64,000 bases of DNA from Isoetes taiwanensis (GCA_021234155.1 JAJEKV010000057.1:6917821-6981820), one strand, 5' to 3'. Shown: positions 33,657-47,255, counted from the first letter of the stretch. The notes: generated by a model from the sequence alone, not told the origin. Numbers and translations: made by a program.

Positions 33657-36445
33657 GTTTGTTTTATGAGCGTGCTGACACTTCATGAACTCACCGAAGG
33701 ACATAACTGTGAAGTTGTACCACAACTATAGTTTGATCGAGCAATGATAACGCTCTCAGGTTTGATTGATTAAGATGTAAATCCTCTATAATTCATTTCT
33801 AAGTATGATTGAGGTTTGATCGAGCAAGGCATAATCCCTCTATAGATTTATGTCTAAATAGAATTAAGGTCTTATTGCAGATCGATGCAACAGTAAAGTT
33901 TTGCTACAACTAAAGTTTCATCAAGCAAGGATAACCCCTCTAAGGTTTGGTCGAGCAAAGCATCACCTCTCTATGAATATATGTCTAAATACGTTCAAGG
34001 TTGGTCAACATGAAGCATGGCATAACCTTATGAAGTTTGACTACTAACAGTGACCAGCGTTGCTGGGCGTAAGTTGGGATCCTGTAAATATTGTAGCTGC
34101 AATAAGAAAAACGTGCACTAATAATCCAAAAACGTGTTTATTATAACAAAAACTTTCGAATTGACCGTCTAAAAGAAACCTAGCTCCTTCATTTATTAGT
34201 GTTGCATCTATGTCTCTGAGAGTTTTAAGTAAAACAGCACGGTGCTTGTTCATAGCAATTTCGAGTAGGTGTGAAGTAACATGGGTGTTGTTATCATGGC
34301 AATTCTGAATAGGTATGAAGTGACATGGGTGTTGTTATTGTAGGTGAATGTTTTACCTTGTTACATTATATCTACAAAGAATTCGTGTAAGGTAAGGTCA
34401 ATGGAGTTCAAATGTAGTTAACTATATACATTGTTTGGTTCGTCTATAGGTTGTTAAGGTAAAACTGTGATAGCTTTATCAATATTTCAAACATGGACCA
34501 TTTAGCAAATGTAGACATCTCTTTCCTTTGAAACAACATAATCTGACATTTTTGGATGGATAGACCTACAAAGCAACCAACACGTGCATAATATTTTGTC
34601 TGCATTATTGGTATAGCAATTCATCTCATGTAGACGGCTTGATGAACTCCCAAAAGTTTCTGTCATATCTACAAATCAAATACCTTTACATCTCCTTTGA
34701 TTGATCATGGCAAGAATTGATAAAACACAATTGTTTACAACTTTCTTTAAATTGATCTTATTCAGCAAATATAGATGTCAATTTCTTTAAAAAAAAACAT
34801 AACTGGTTTGTTCTTAGCACTTGTGGATGGATAGACCTGCAAAGAAATCAACACTAATGATGTGCATCGTAAAACACACACATATTGTTTTGTCTGCATT
34901 ACTGGTATAGCAATTGATCTCCTCTGATGGAGGCAGGAATTTTGTTTAAACTTGCTAAAGCGTATTCTTACGAACCTAAATACATGCAAAGGCAATATCA
35001 ATCCGTTATTGCATTGAAAACTATAATGTTTTGGTTAGTATACAAACATGGAATGTTCTTTGCAAACCAACATGCCCATGTCAACCCTAGAGTGAATCCT
35101 AGTTAATATTTAGGAGGCAACAAAAGTTGGAAGAGGGGCAAAGCGGCTATGTTGGATATCGGCAGGAGAGAACATATTTTAAAGAGAAACCGAAAGTGTA
35201 ACAACCATCCTGCATTTCCAAGCCAAGCCGGATGTGTGTGAACCCACAAACATCCCCTTGCTCCATTACCGGACATCCGGCTGCCATTGTTATAGCAAAA
35301 TAACCCCAAACCCTAGCCGTTCCTTGATCATCTTTGATCCCTCTCATAACCAAGGAAGTAAAGAAAATACTTATACAAAGAGAGATTCTTTCAATTTTGG
35401 TTCCCATTTCCTTCTTTGGGTCACATCATTAGGATGGGCTTGTCTCTAGGACGAAAAAATATTCGAGTTCCCAATTGGTTCTTTTGCTTGTGTCATCATA
35501 ATGGACATATATTGCGCCTATATACCACCGAGGTTTGCAACAACTGATTTCGCGTGGTTTGCATGGATCCATGTAACTCAGAAAATTATCTCCGCCGTGT
35601 GATTCTCGCAAATTCACTGCCTTGCAATTAGCAAGATATAAAGCGAAAGTTTGTTAGAGTTCCAAAGATGCATGCTTGAAAAGAAATTAGATGTGCAATG
35701 ACAAGTGGTTGGTTCGTTGTAACATAACATATGTTGTTATGCCTTACATTTTCAAATTAATTGCAATATTAAGCTAAATGAGTGAGTGCTATACCTTTGT
35801 CTTGTGATATAGATAAAGCGTTAAGTGTTTTGTAGCCTTAACTTGGTGGCATAGGGACACATTGCAAGCGGGGAAAGGTAGAGGCCACGTTGTTGAATGA
35901 ATTATCTCAAGTGGTGTGTCCCTTTGCAAAAGAAGCTCCACTTATAATCCCGAAAGATACATAATAACTCTTCAAACTATGGAAACAGAATTAAGTCGCA
36001 TAAGTTTACAAATCCATGCTGGATGGTTGGGATCATCAAGCTCATTACCCATATCAGCAATTTCCATGCAATCAGCAGGCAAGAAATTCAAAAATCAACC
36101 ATGGTTCATAATTTACGGAATGGCTTAATCATTACTTAATAAAGAGCGAGGTTTGGCTTACATGAAAGAAGATGATGTTCTTGAAAGACCCAATATACAA
36201 ATAGCAAATATCTGACCCATCAAATATACTCCAAATGGCATATCAACTTGTAAGCAATCCCACTGACCAAGAAAGATGCCTTAAAATGTTGTCTTCAAAT
36301 GTCCATTTGCATCCCCGTTTGCGGATGGTTATGATCACACAGGTATAGAAAATAGCACTCATTAGAACTCTGAACACTCGCAAGCATCAATCTTGTGAAG
36401 GACCTCCACATAGATATCGCCATGCATTTGAATACATGTATAGTC

Positions 36446-36928
36446 TTAAGAAACAATTGTGTCAAACACTTTTAAAAAGGTGCCATTCACCTTAATCATC
36501 TTTCGTGTGTTTCGCCAGTCCAAAAAGCTAAAAAGCTGAAGTAATTGCATGAGAATACTAATTTCATATTCTCTAATAACCAACCTCATTAATGATTGTT
36601 GAGGTCTCAAAGTAAGAAAATACTGAATACAGAGATGAAAAAGGGGTATTATTACATCATAAAAAAGCGGATAATTCAAACAGTAGGGCAAAAAAGTTGC
36701 TCTCGTGACATCATAAGGATAGCATTGATAATAATCCAACAATAAGGTAATCAAGAGATATACCCTTGCTAGATTTAGACTCCACGAGATGTATTTGGCT
36801 CCGCTTCCAAAGATATTCTTAAATGTGTTACAAAAAACATGGCCAAAATATTTTGCAAGAAAGGTGATGTAGTCCCATTGTTCTATAAAATATGGTTCTT
36901 GTCTACATGCGTGACATTTCATTGTCAT
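36446..36928 (-). other. Unrecognised 160-residue open frame in Helitron C
   Basis: Cys-, Tyr- and Leu-rich with hydrophobic stretches (VYLLITLLLDYYQCYPYD) and a segment EQWDYITFLAKYFGHVF. It resembles no family I know. The mixture of plausible exon sequence and AT-rich runs suggests exon plus intron of a captured gene rather than one continuous protein. Confidence 0.2.
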
Positions 36929-37699
36929 CTTGATTCAATACATAACATACAAATTTATATAACATATACGTGGAACCCAATTGCCGAGGTCTTTGACCCG
37001 ATGAGAAGAAAAAGAATGGAGGTGTAACAACTATCCATTTACTATCATTCTGCTTTTTAGCAACATCCTTGTACATGCACACGCATAACAACGCATTTCT
37101 AAGAAAGCAAACCTAGCAAATGTAAGAGAATGAGTACTGATATAGAGAGAACCCGATAAAATCCAAAGAGAAAAACTGATTTCTCTGCTTGAGAACAGGT
37201 TCAACAACCGGCAATAAGCTTTTGAAGAGGTCCCAATGAATTTTGTAGGTCCCAATGAATTTTTGTCCAAAGCCTCTGAGACACAAAAGTTACTAATTTT
37301 CAATTCCCTCAGACACAAAAACGAGAGAGATTAGCAATAATTAAGAAATTATTTAAAGAAAAAAGGATATTACTTGGGTTCCTTACTTGAAACTTCAACG
37401 CATGCTTGCCATCTTCCCATTACGTGGAAGCCGAATTTGAAGAAGTGCTTGGTCCAAAGGCTGTCGCCTCGCCTGCGCTCTACTTCAACCGAACCATGCC
37501 TCTCTCAAGCTTTCGCCTCCACACCGATGCCCTGCTTCTCTGATCCACGTCCACTGTCCCTCTGCTCTTTTTTACCTTTTCGGCTTTAACAGGGCCTCGG
37601 GGGAACCAAAGAAAGATGTCCCGATGCTCTACCTGCAATTTGAGCGTGCTTTGCAAAGGGCCAATGTTTTCCGGTTTTGGAAGGGTAATTTCAATGCTT

Positions 37700-37798
37700 G
37701 AAATTTCTTGTGGAAATTTTCTTGGCTGACGAGCCGGGGAGCCGCCGAGTGGCGCCAGCCATGAACCAGTCTGCTGAAAAATTTCCACAAGAAATTTC
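37700..37798. repeat. Perfect 21-bp inverted repeat in Helitron C
   Basis: Arms 37700-37720 and 37778-37798 (GAAATTTCTTGTGGAAATTT and its complement) around a 57-nt GC-rich spacer. Lies in the 5' part of Helitron C. Confidence 0.85.
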
Positions 37799-38714
37799 AT
37801 GGCGATTGAAATCTCCGGCAAAAATTTTAACTACCTTAAAATTTTAGCCCGCTCATGAGGATCTCTCGTTCAGCTCCTAAAAAAAACACCTCCGATTCAT
37901 CCAAATTCATGCACGAAAAGAAGAAAAAAATCAGAAAATCAGCCTCGTTCTTGAGATATCTCGATTCAAGATGAAAAGAAATACCTCCACTTCAACCGGA
38001 TTCATGCAATCAAGAAAGAAAATGAGAGAAGTTTTTGAATCATGATCCAACCTTGATCATGAGAAAAGGGGAGCTCGCTTTTCTAGGGCCACCGATTTGT
38101 CTTAAGAACGGCAAGATCGGCATCAAAGCTTCATTCATTGCCTCGAGCTTCGTGATGGGCTCGAGGTTCTTCACAACGGAGCAAAGCGGTCCTTAGCGAG
38201 AGGGGTTTTACGTTAATCGCCTTGGTTCACTCGTTCTATTTCTTCCTCGCAGAAGTCACCACCAAGCTCCTTGTCATGTCTTAAAACAAGGGCAAACAAC
38301 AAATGCTTAGAGAATATTGAAGATCCGGCTGCAAATTTAAAACGATTTGGGTAGTTAAGCTTTAGTTACCTAAGGAGAAACAGGTCGAGGTGCGGGGTCG
38401 CTGATGGTGCGAGATTTTCTCAGGCGCCAAGGCCCTGCCTGAGGCGCCGGGCCCGCAAGAACATCGTCCCACAACTTATCCAAAGAAGCCCATCGATTCT
38501 CTCTGGATCCTCTTCGCCTTCCCTTTCTTATGAACAAGAAGCCGAGGCCCGTGGGTTTTAAGCGGGGAAGAAACAGGAGCAAAAGGTAAACGTGATCGGC
38601 AGAAAATGAGGGGAGAAGAAGGCGCCACCAAAACGCCGCCACGACGTCAACATGAAATTTCACCTTTTAAAATTTAGCTGAAATAGGGCGAAATTTTAAG
38701 GTGGTTAAAATTTC

Positions 38715-38858
38715 GAGAACATAACTGCTGGGATCACTTTTGACTACAGAAGGATGCTCTACCTGCAATTTGATTTTGAAGCCCAACGTGCTTTGCAAGG
38801 GCCAATGTTTTTCGATTTTGAGAACATAACTGCTGGGATCACTTTTGACTACAGAAGG
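38715..38858. repeat. Direct repeats in the 5' part of Helitron C
   Basis: GAGAACATAACTGCTGGGAT with about 19 following bases occurs at 38715-38753 and 38820-38858. The sequence between (GATGCTCTACCTGCAATTTG..., 38754-38819) recurs at 37623-37680. This suggests local duplications during assembly of the element. Confidence 0.8.
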
Positions 38859-39034
38859 AGCTTCGGAATTTCCAGTTGGCATCGAAAAACATTCCCTGTG
38901 CTGCCGAGCTGAACCCTAATACGTCCAAAGCCTCCTTTTTTTTTGGCATAATCTGGATCATTGAGTTGCCTTAATCTGAGCCGTTTAATCTAGGGCGTGG
39001 TTCAAGACACACGCCAAAACATTATTATATAGGA

Positions 39035-42000
39035 CTAGTAACGGTGCCCAGCGTTGCTGGGCATAAGTTCGGCCTGTAAATGTTTTGGCCGCAATAAGAA
39101 GGGCTTGCAGTAATAAGCCAACTTTTGTAACTTCTTATTATAACAATTTTTCTTTTCAAAGCTTTAACAATGTTTTCCATGGATTATGTAAACAATATCA
39201 AAACAATAGGGAAGTGCCCAGCGTTGCTGGGCCTAATTTGGAGTACATATTAATCCGGGATAGTGTAAGTTGAGAACTTGAAAATGTTAATTTGTTTTAT
39301 AGCCTAGCATCTTCGATTATAGCGGCTCCTCATAATCTTAAAATTATCTTTAGTCCTTGCAAAGATTTCTTTTACATTGATCCTCAGAAAAGAATAGGAA
39401 TGTAGACAACGTTTATGTCCATGCTCAACATCCTTCTTATATGGCTAAGGACCTAGATTATCATTGGTACCCATGTGGGACCAAAAGGAACTTCTACTCA
39501 TGCAAAAGAAAGAGAAAAGGAAAGAGAAACGATCTACCAAACATGTGTTTAGGGCGTTAAGATGTGTGCGTCACGATAACATAAATTGGGTATTTTAGGG
39601 TGCCAAGGCAAATTATACTATGTCTACATGCCCAATCGAGTGCATGATGTCCATCATACATGTGAAACATAATATTATTATTGGAACCACAGAGTTCAGG
39701 CTTCAGATGCCTTACATTCTCCCTCAAAGAAAGCATTAAAAATACTTTGTTTGTCCTGTTCGTGTTTTCCTTTCTTTTTCATGAGCTTAATAATAGCATA
39801 CCTTGTGCCTATATAAAGGTTTGTACCTTCTGGGATATCACAAAATGACATCCTACATCTAGAATAATAGGAAGAATCTTTTGCAAATACATCATTGCAC
39901 CTGTACATGATGTTTCTCAATCAAAATAATGCTCACGCATTATCTTCTTTTTGTCTAAATAATGCGCACGCATGGGAAGGTATGTGATATTCAAAAGACT
40001 CTATAGTTATTCCTCACACAGCTCCTTTTAAGAGGTCCTTACGATCTCAAATTCAGCTCCTTATAGAGGTCTTTATAGTCCTATGCATTAGCATAGTGGT
40101 GGCAATTTTTTGTTATTCAGAAGGAGCATGGACGTTATTCTGACCAACCAATTCATTCTTCCTAGACTTTCAAATGCCTAATGCATCATGATGACATTGA
40201 CTGCTCAGTTCTTTTTAACATTCCCTGTTTCATATATGATTTCAGTCTCTGCAAAAAATTGGTATTGCTTTTGTTGACAAATACTGACAAAGGGTTTTCT
40301 TCCTTTTCTAGTTCTTTTTTTTCTGCAGGATACCATTGAAAAGACATCATGGCATGGCATGGGAGAAAAGGGCTCCAACGTTGCCAAACACGATGAAGAT
40401 TCTACTGAGAATCCAAGACTACCCAAATAATGAAAACTTTATTTTCTTAAGTGCGTCATAAGTTAAAAAAATGAGTATTCCATGTTATAGTAGAACCATG
40501 TCATGGGACTCATCAAATTCCATTCTATGTTTCTCAGGTCAAAAAGTGCGGCAAGAATAATAAACCTGCTCTTTCCTCTTCTCTCACGTGGGTGAGTTTT
40601 CTGGTATAATGTCTACAATGTAATGTCAGCAGAAAATTGCAAAGGCAGCTCCAAATTCTAAGTTTACATCACTATTGCCAAGAGTGAAAATGATATTGCC
40701 AAAGAACTGATAGAAGGAAATAGGTTACAACCGCCATTTTTTAGGAGGGTCGAGACCCGTCAAGTTGGCATTAATAGGCACACTGCAAAAGAAAACAGGA
40801 TCATCAGCATAGAGATTAAGCACAAAGGAAGAATAAAATGCACAGGACAGAAAAAATCTGCTTACAAAATGCTTAAATGTACCTGCTTGTTATAGATGTT
40901 CAAATAAATGTTGAACAAATACCACATCCCAAACAGAGCACCCAGATGCAAAGTCCTCACAATACCACCATCCGCTCTCTGCTTTTGCCCTCGCATCTCC
41001 CGCACACAAGAAATGGTAGCGTCTCCGATATGGCAAAAATAGGCTTAAAGCTAAACCTTTTATTACACCTTTAAATTTGGGATTCTCGGCTTTCTTAAAA
41101 ATTGAGAACTACCCCATGCCAAGCTAGATAAGCTCTTACCCGCAAATCCATTGCATTTCTGGCGCTAAAAAAGGTGGGCTATGCATTAGTTGGTCGGCAC
41201 TTATAAACATAGGAACGACAATGGAAATGAAAGGAATTGCATCCATTATTAAGTTCTGGCGGACAGAAAAAGAGAAACATCAACCATCGGGCCTCAATGC
41301 TAGTTATTCCAGTCATTCATTAAAACCACACCTAAGATGTTTTCTTGTCCATAATCCTATATTAAAAAAATGGACATTAAGGTTAACAAAAAAACCTATG
41401 GTACCTAGACATAGCAAAGATATATTGTAAGGACGTAGATTGATGATGCAAAAACGGTTTATACCGGCAATGAGTAGCAGCAGAACATGATAAAAAAAGA
41501 GGAGCATGAAACAACATCTAAACTTAGGCACAGAGACAACTTAAGTTCTTTATACAAATTCAATTCCGTGAGCATATCAATTCCGTGAGTATTGAGTATT
41601 CAATTCCGCACCCCATCGTGACTATGGGGTACAATCATGAGAATCAAAGAGACAATTAAAGGTTTGATGACATGAACAATGTAAACCAAGTAATAATTAG
41701 CTACCTACCTTTGAAGCAGCCCGTCCCAAACCAAAGGCTCAAGCCAATTAAATGAGGCTTGAATCGAGGAAAGCCTTTCTCAAGTGCTCCAGATAGAGTA
41801 GGAGTTGAAGCGGCCTGTACAATAGAGCATTATTTATGCAAGCAAACAACAATAATAGAAGAAATAACACTCAAAAATGCAGAAAAATCGTAAAAAACGT
41901 ATGCAGTCCATCAATATTTCAGTTTATTGAATATGCGCCGGGCTTCTAAATTTGGGCGACATACAACATCCTAAATCCTAAAAACTTCATGGAAAAATCT

Positions 42001-43159
42001 GATGGAAACACCGCCTCGCTTCAAGAAACCATGGAAACATGCACATGGTCCGGTGCAAATTTGTTGCATCCTAGCGCTTGAGCGTAAAGGAATGGTGCAA
42101 ATCTATTGTTTAGTGCCTTCCATTAAGTGCACATTAAGGTCTTACAATGTTAACTACTTGGAGCATGAAGTCTTAAACCTCGTAAGGCATGCAAAGACGT
42201 ATTTAGAATGTTTCTTTGGTGTGACTTGAACTCACTAATAAAAGCCCAATCAATCAAGAACTTATGATAAAAATCAAAGTACGATGTTCTCGCATCTGGA
42301 TTGAAGCCCGTGGCATGCAAGTTTAGGGATAATGTCAAGTGAATGAATAGATCCGCCTTCTATTTCGTTTTTACATTGAGTCAGCCTGAAGTGAAGTCCA
42401 AAGATAGTTCACCAAGAACCGCTGTTATACACCCGCAAAATAAGATCGGTTAATTATCACGGCGGTCAAAATAAGATCGCCAAAGTGTAAAAGCATGGTT
42501 CATCCGTTCTATTGCCGTGTATTGACGCCTAATTTTAAGATCCATGTGGTTTCTCGACATTTTGCTTACGTAACTCCCCCAAAATGCGAAGTTTTTGAAA
42601 TTAAAATCTTTAGACTTACTCTATGGAATGGAGCTCTAGATTAATGGCCTTATGCATAAAAGCACATGGAAGAACAGATGGCCAGCCAGAGGAACAGAGG
42701 AGAAAAAGGTTTTGTGGTCGCCACATACCACGATGCGGCCATATTCTTTTATGAGCACTTAAACGATAAAACTTCGAGATCTAATGCCCGAGTCTCAAAT
42801 TGCAGGCAACGAAAACAGAAAAACACGAAATAGCCGAAATGAGACAAAAAAGAAAAAGAGCAAAAATGTTATACTCGCCATAGTCGAGATGCAAACCCGG
42901 ATCCATATTCCCATGTTTATGCCAGAGTAATGGAGGATCAAAAGGTTTTGTGGTCGCCATAGCCGAGATGCGCCCATATGAGCACTTATACTACACAAAC
43001 AAATGAAAATAGAACAGAGGATTGAATCGAGGAAAGCCTTTCGGAAGTGCTCTGGGTAGACCAGGAGTTGAAGAGGAGCTACACGAAAACCCTAAAGGTC
43101 GAAAATAGGGTTAGGGTTTTGTTGACGACATACTTACCCAATAACATTATAATAAAAGA
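39035..43159 (-). mobile_element. Helitron B, right copy
   Basis: On the - strand begins TCTTTTATTATAATGTTATT at 43159 and ends with the hairpin and CTAG at 39038-39035. Length is 4,125 bp, without the copia element of the left copy. The second, internal hairpin lies near 39216-39232. It is inserted between Helitron A (T-A spacer) and Helitron C (no spacer). Confidence 0.92.
40883..41030 (-). pseudogene. Plastid phosphate translocator exon fragment (right copy)
   Basis: The minus strand reads [20 protein letters not shown] then IYLNIYNKQ and stops exactly at CAG|GTACATT, a proper splice donor. A stretch of about 110 bp to TTTTCTTTTGCAG looks like an intron. What follows does not continue as the expected transporter sequence, so the rest was lost. 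In plastid phosphate translocators this segment opens the first transmembrane helix after the transit peptide. Better preserved than the left copy (14894-15003). Confidence 0.72.
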
Positions 43160-43161
43160 TA

Positions 43162-44980
43162 CTAGTAAGGTGCCCAGTGTTGCTGGGGATAAGTTGGAAA
43201 TTTTTATATGTTTTGACTACATGAGGAAAGTGCACAGTAACCTTTTATTATGACACAAATATCTAAAGAAAAAAAGAGCCAAAGTGAAAAGGTTAAAAAG
43301 GCACCTTTTTGTTAAAATGTTAGCCTTTAAGGAGTTTAAAAAAGGCTTTTTTGGCACACATAGGTTGTTGAAAGGGAAGATGGTGTGGCTTGTACAAATG
43401 AATGTATTTGAGCTAACAATCAAGCTAGCTTCATTGCATATTTTGCTTGCGTTGTGGGAGGAATGTCAAATTGTTGGAGCTAGATTTGTGTTTGTTGCCA
43501 TGGTTTTATGAGATCCACTTGGTGGTGTGCGTTGTATTACTTTGTTTTTATTGGTATATTGTAAACATTTAAGGCTGCATTGCTTTGTTTTTATTGACAT
43601 ATTGTAAACATTTAAACCACAAACGCTTAGTATTGATGCCACAAACGTCAAACCACAATCGTTTAGTATTGATGGTGAAACCTTCAATTTAAACCACAAA
43701 TGCTTTCTTCGATGCTAGTGATAGTACGTTGTTGTCTGCTTCTTTGTGATTTCGCTGATGTCTGTACTATGGGTTTCTTTCTAAATTTTGGTTTCCAACG
43801 TCATGAACTACATTGGGCATCTCTAACACCGTCTTTTTTGCAACCACCCAGCAGACAGGCATATGAATCCTGTCATTAGTACCAATAATAATATATGAGA
43901 CCTAAGCTAGCTTTACCTATGTCCCTTCTCAACTTCTATTGATTAGGCTTATACATTTGCCAATACAAAATGACCAATCTAGCATTCAAAAATCTCATTC
44001 TAAACTCTTGCGGCTTTCTACTTGGCCAGACTCTAAATAAAATTTCCCCAACAATAGTAGAAGTACAATAAGGAGAAAGGAGATCACTGCATCAGTTTTC
44101 CTTTTTGTACATCATTGAACTCACCTCTTTCAGTGATCAAGTGTAAAACATCATATGCAATGACGTTCAAGGTGATCGATGTAGAAACAAAAAGACCATC
44201 TCTAAAGAAACAATGGATAGAATTAAGACAAATTAAGAGCCCTGAAACTACAGCAAAGCAAAAGAATCCAAACAGGTAACTTAAAAATCCTAATGTTTCA
44301 TCCAGCGGCTGCATGATAATGCGTCCATCACACTGTGTGCTTCAAAAGGACTTCCAGCATGCAGAATTTACTTGCAATCAATGAAGATTCTCTGAACCTA
44401 TCCTTTTTGGGTACTCTCTAAAACGGATTCTTGAACCAACACATTTTCAGAGCCAACGGTTTTTGAATCATCATGAGAAGAAGAAAAGCTCCTTTCACCT
44501 CTGAGAACTTCATGCATAAATTTACTGGCAATCTTAGCGTACCTTTTAACAGCAGAAGCCCCAGTCGAATCCTAGATCGATATCTGAGTGCACCGCTTCT
44601 TCAAAAAAGCAAAGAAGCTCTATAAGCCGAGCCTGGCGGGCCGCATCAGATGGGTCAATCAGGGTATAATATTCCGAAAGAGATGACAGATTGGAAGTAA
44701 GGCGCTCTACGACGTGCTCGCTGGTCCTACTCATCGGGCGCTACATACCTTGAAAGTGTAAAGGGAGGCTTGGAAGGTGAACGTAAGATTTCCGGTCTTG
44801 GTACTACGTGGTTTCACAAATTTCGAAAAACCTTGCCCTAACCTAGAGCTTGTAGAAGATGAAAAAAAAACTCAAAGGCATCTCTAATCGCTAATATTTT
44901 AACTCAAAACCCGGGCCATATCCGACATCTAGGGCCGGATCCAAAACAATACACTCAAAACATTATAATAAGAGATAGGA
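43162..44980 (-). mobile_element. Helitron A, right copy
   Basis: On the - strand begins TCCTATCTCTTATTATAATG at 44980 and ends with a hairpin and CTAG at 43165-43162. Length is 1,819 bp. The flank continues as TCGTTGGAGCATTA, a slightly altered form of the array's TCAAGTTGGAGCATTA. Confidence 0.9.
44084..44734 (-). pseudogene. Unidentified captured gene fragments in Helitron A (right copy)
   Basis: Two minus-strand frames. 44546-44734 contains SNLSSLSEYYTLIDPSDAAR and IELLCFFEEAVHSD, soluble and charged. 44084-44314 contains a hydrophobic stretch LSYLFGFFCFAVVSGLLICL, then AYDVLHLITERGEFND. Between them lies a serine-rich exon-like piece. They look like exons of one or two host genes, but I recognise no family. 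Confidence 0.4.
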
Positions 44981-45510
44981 TCGTTGGAGCATTATTTGAT
45001 TTTACATGTTGCTTACTTGGTTCTAAAATATAATATAAGGCATACATATCTCCATTATATTGACCAAGAAGTACGAGTGATTCGTAATATGTGAACCTGC
45101 CAAATTACGCTAAATTACTCTCTTTTTCTTTTTCTTTTCTCTTTTTTGCGAAATACGCCAAATTACTGTTTGGATTATATTGAACAAAAACAAAGGTTTC
45201 ATTAGGCGCAACACTGCAATCTGTACTACGCATATAAATTAGCTACAAATCTTGTGTTCTTAGATTCTTTTGGTCCCAAATCCATTAAAAGTTAGTTTAT
45301 GGTTTTCTATAGAATACGCCATGGGGATAGATTTAGCAGATGTATGAATTTTGTGGGATTGTTCTTATATACGGCTAGTTGTAAGGTTGATAAAAAAAAA
45401 AGAATCCTTTTTGAGTCAGGTTTAGATGGTTGCCTACCATTCTTGTTTCTTACTTAAAAGAAAACCACAAACCATCCTAGTGTCTCAGGTGAAAATCAAA
45501 CTATAGCAAT

Positions 45511-45583
45511 GACCATGTGGCCTAATGGACAAGGCACTCGCCTCCGGAGCGAGAGATTATGGGTTTGAGTCCCATCTTGGTCG
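45511..45583 (+). tRNA. tRNA-Arg(CCG)
   Basis: 73 nt, anticodon CCG, perfect anticodon stem CTCGC/GCGAG, T loop TTTGAGT (B box with one change). Same variant as 3005-3077 in the left arm. Confidence 0.8.
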
Positions 45584-46488
45584 GTTTGTTTTATGAGCGT
45601 GCCGACACTTCATGAACTCGATGAAGGACATAACTGTGAAGTTGTACCACAACTATAGTTTGATCGAGCAATGATAACGCTCTAAGGTTTGATTGATTGA
45701 GCTGTAAACCCTCTATAATTCATTTCTAAGTATGATTGAGGTTTGATCGAGCAAGGTATAATCCCTCTATAGATTTATGTCTAAATAGAATTAAGGTCTT
45801 ATTGCAGATCGACGCAACTGTAAAGTTTTGCTACAACTAAAGTTTCATCAAGCAAGGATAACCCCTCTAAGGTTTGATCGAGCAAAGCATAACCCCTCTA
45901 TGAATATATGTCTAAATACGTTCAAGGTTGGTCAACATGAAGCATGGCATAACCTTATGAAGTTTGATCAAGTTGGAGCATTAGTTGATTTTTTACATGT
46001 TGCTTAGTTCTAAAATATAATATAACGCATACATATCTCCATTATATTGCGAGTGATTCGTAATATGTGAACCTGCCAAATTACGCCAAATTACTCTCTT
46101 TTTCTTTTTCTTTTTTTTTTTTTTTTTTTGCGAAATACGCCAAATTACTGTTGGATTATATTGAACAAAAACAAAGGTTTCATTAGGCGCAACACTGCAA
46201 TCTGTACTAGGCATATAAATGAGCTATAAATCTTGTGTCCTTAGATTCTTTTGGTCCCAAATCCATTACAAGTTAGTTTATGGTTTTCTATAGAATACGC
46301 CATAGGGATAGATTTAGCAGATGTATGAATTTTGTGGGATTGTTCTTATATACGGCTAGTTGTAAGGTTGATAAAATAAAAATCCTTTTTGAGTCAGGTT
46401 TAGATGGTTGCCTACCATTCTTGTTTCTTACTTAAAAGAAAACCACAAACCATCCTAGTGTCTCAAGTGAAAATCCAAATATAGCAAT

Positions 46489-46561
46489 GAGCATGTGGCC
46501 TAATGGACAAGGTGCTCGCCTCCGGAGCGGGAGATTATGGGTTCGAGTCCCATCTTGGTCG
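46489..46561 (+). tRNA. tRNA-Arg(CCG), acceptor variant
   Basis: 73 nt, anticodon CCG, intact B box, 5' end GAGCATG. The mirrored counterpart of 6001-6073. Confidence 0.7.
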
Positions 46562-47255
46562 GTTTGTTTTATGACCGTGCTGACACTTCATGAACTCGCC
46601 GAAGGACATAACTGTGAAGTTGTACACGACTATAGTTTGATCGAGCAATGATAACGCTCTCAGGTTTGATTGATTAAGATGTAAATCCTCTATAATTCAT
46701 TTCTAAGTATGATTGAGGTTTGATCGAGCAAGGCATAATCCCTCTATAGATTTATGTCTAAATAGAATTAAGGTCTTATTGCAGATCGACGCAACTGTAA
46801 AGTTTTGCTACAACTAAAGTTTCATCAAGCAAGGATAACCCCTCTAAGGTTTGATCGAGCAAAGCATGACCCCTCTATGAATATATGTCTAAATACGTTC
46901 AAGGTTGGTCAACATGAAGCATGGCATAACCTTATGAAGTTTGATCAAGTTGGAGCATTAGTTGATTTTTTACATGTTGCTTACTTTCTAAAATATAATA
47001 TAAGGCATACGAGTGATTCGTAACATGTGAACCTGCCAAATTACGCCAAATTACTCTCTTTTTCTTTTTCTTTTCTTTTTTTTTTTTTTGCGAAATACGC
47101 CAAATTACTGTTGGATTATATTGAACAAAAACAAAGGTTTCATTAGGCGCAACACTGCAATCTGTACTAGGCATATAAATGAGCTATAAATCTTGTGTTC
47201 TTAGATTCTTTTGGTCCCAAATCCATTACAAGTTAGTTTATGGTTTTCTATAGAA

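Larger units (their letters stand above)
34041..39034 (-). mobile_element. Helitron C
   Basis: On the - strand begins TCCTATATAATAATGTTTTG at 39034 and ends near 34041 with the hairpin CCAGC-AAC-GCTGG and GTAG, a variant of CTAG, followed by TCAAAC of the array unit. Length is 4,994 bp. Its first base T directly follows the CTAG of Helitron B, so B inserted exactly at its 5' edge. The interior includes a 160-residue minus-strand open frame (36446-36928) and other exon-like segments that I cannot name. Confidence 0.88.
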
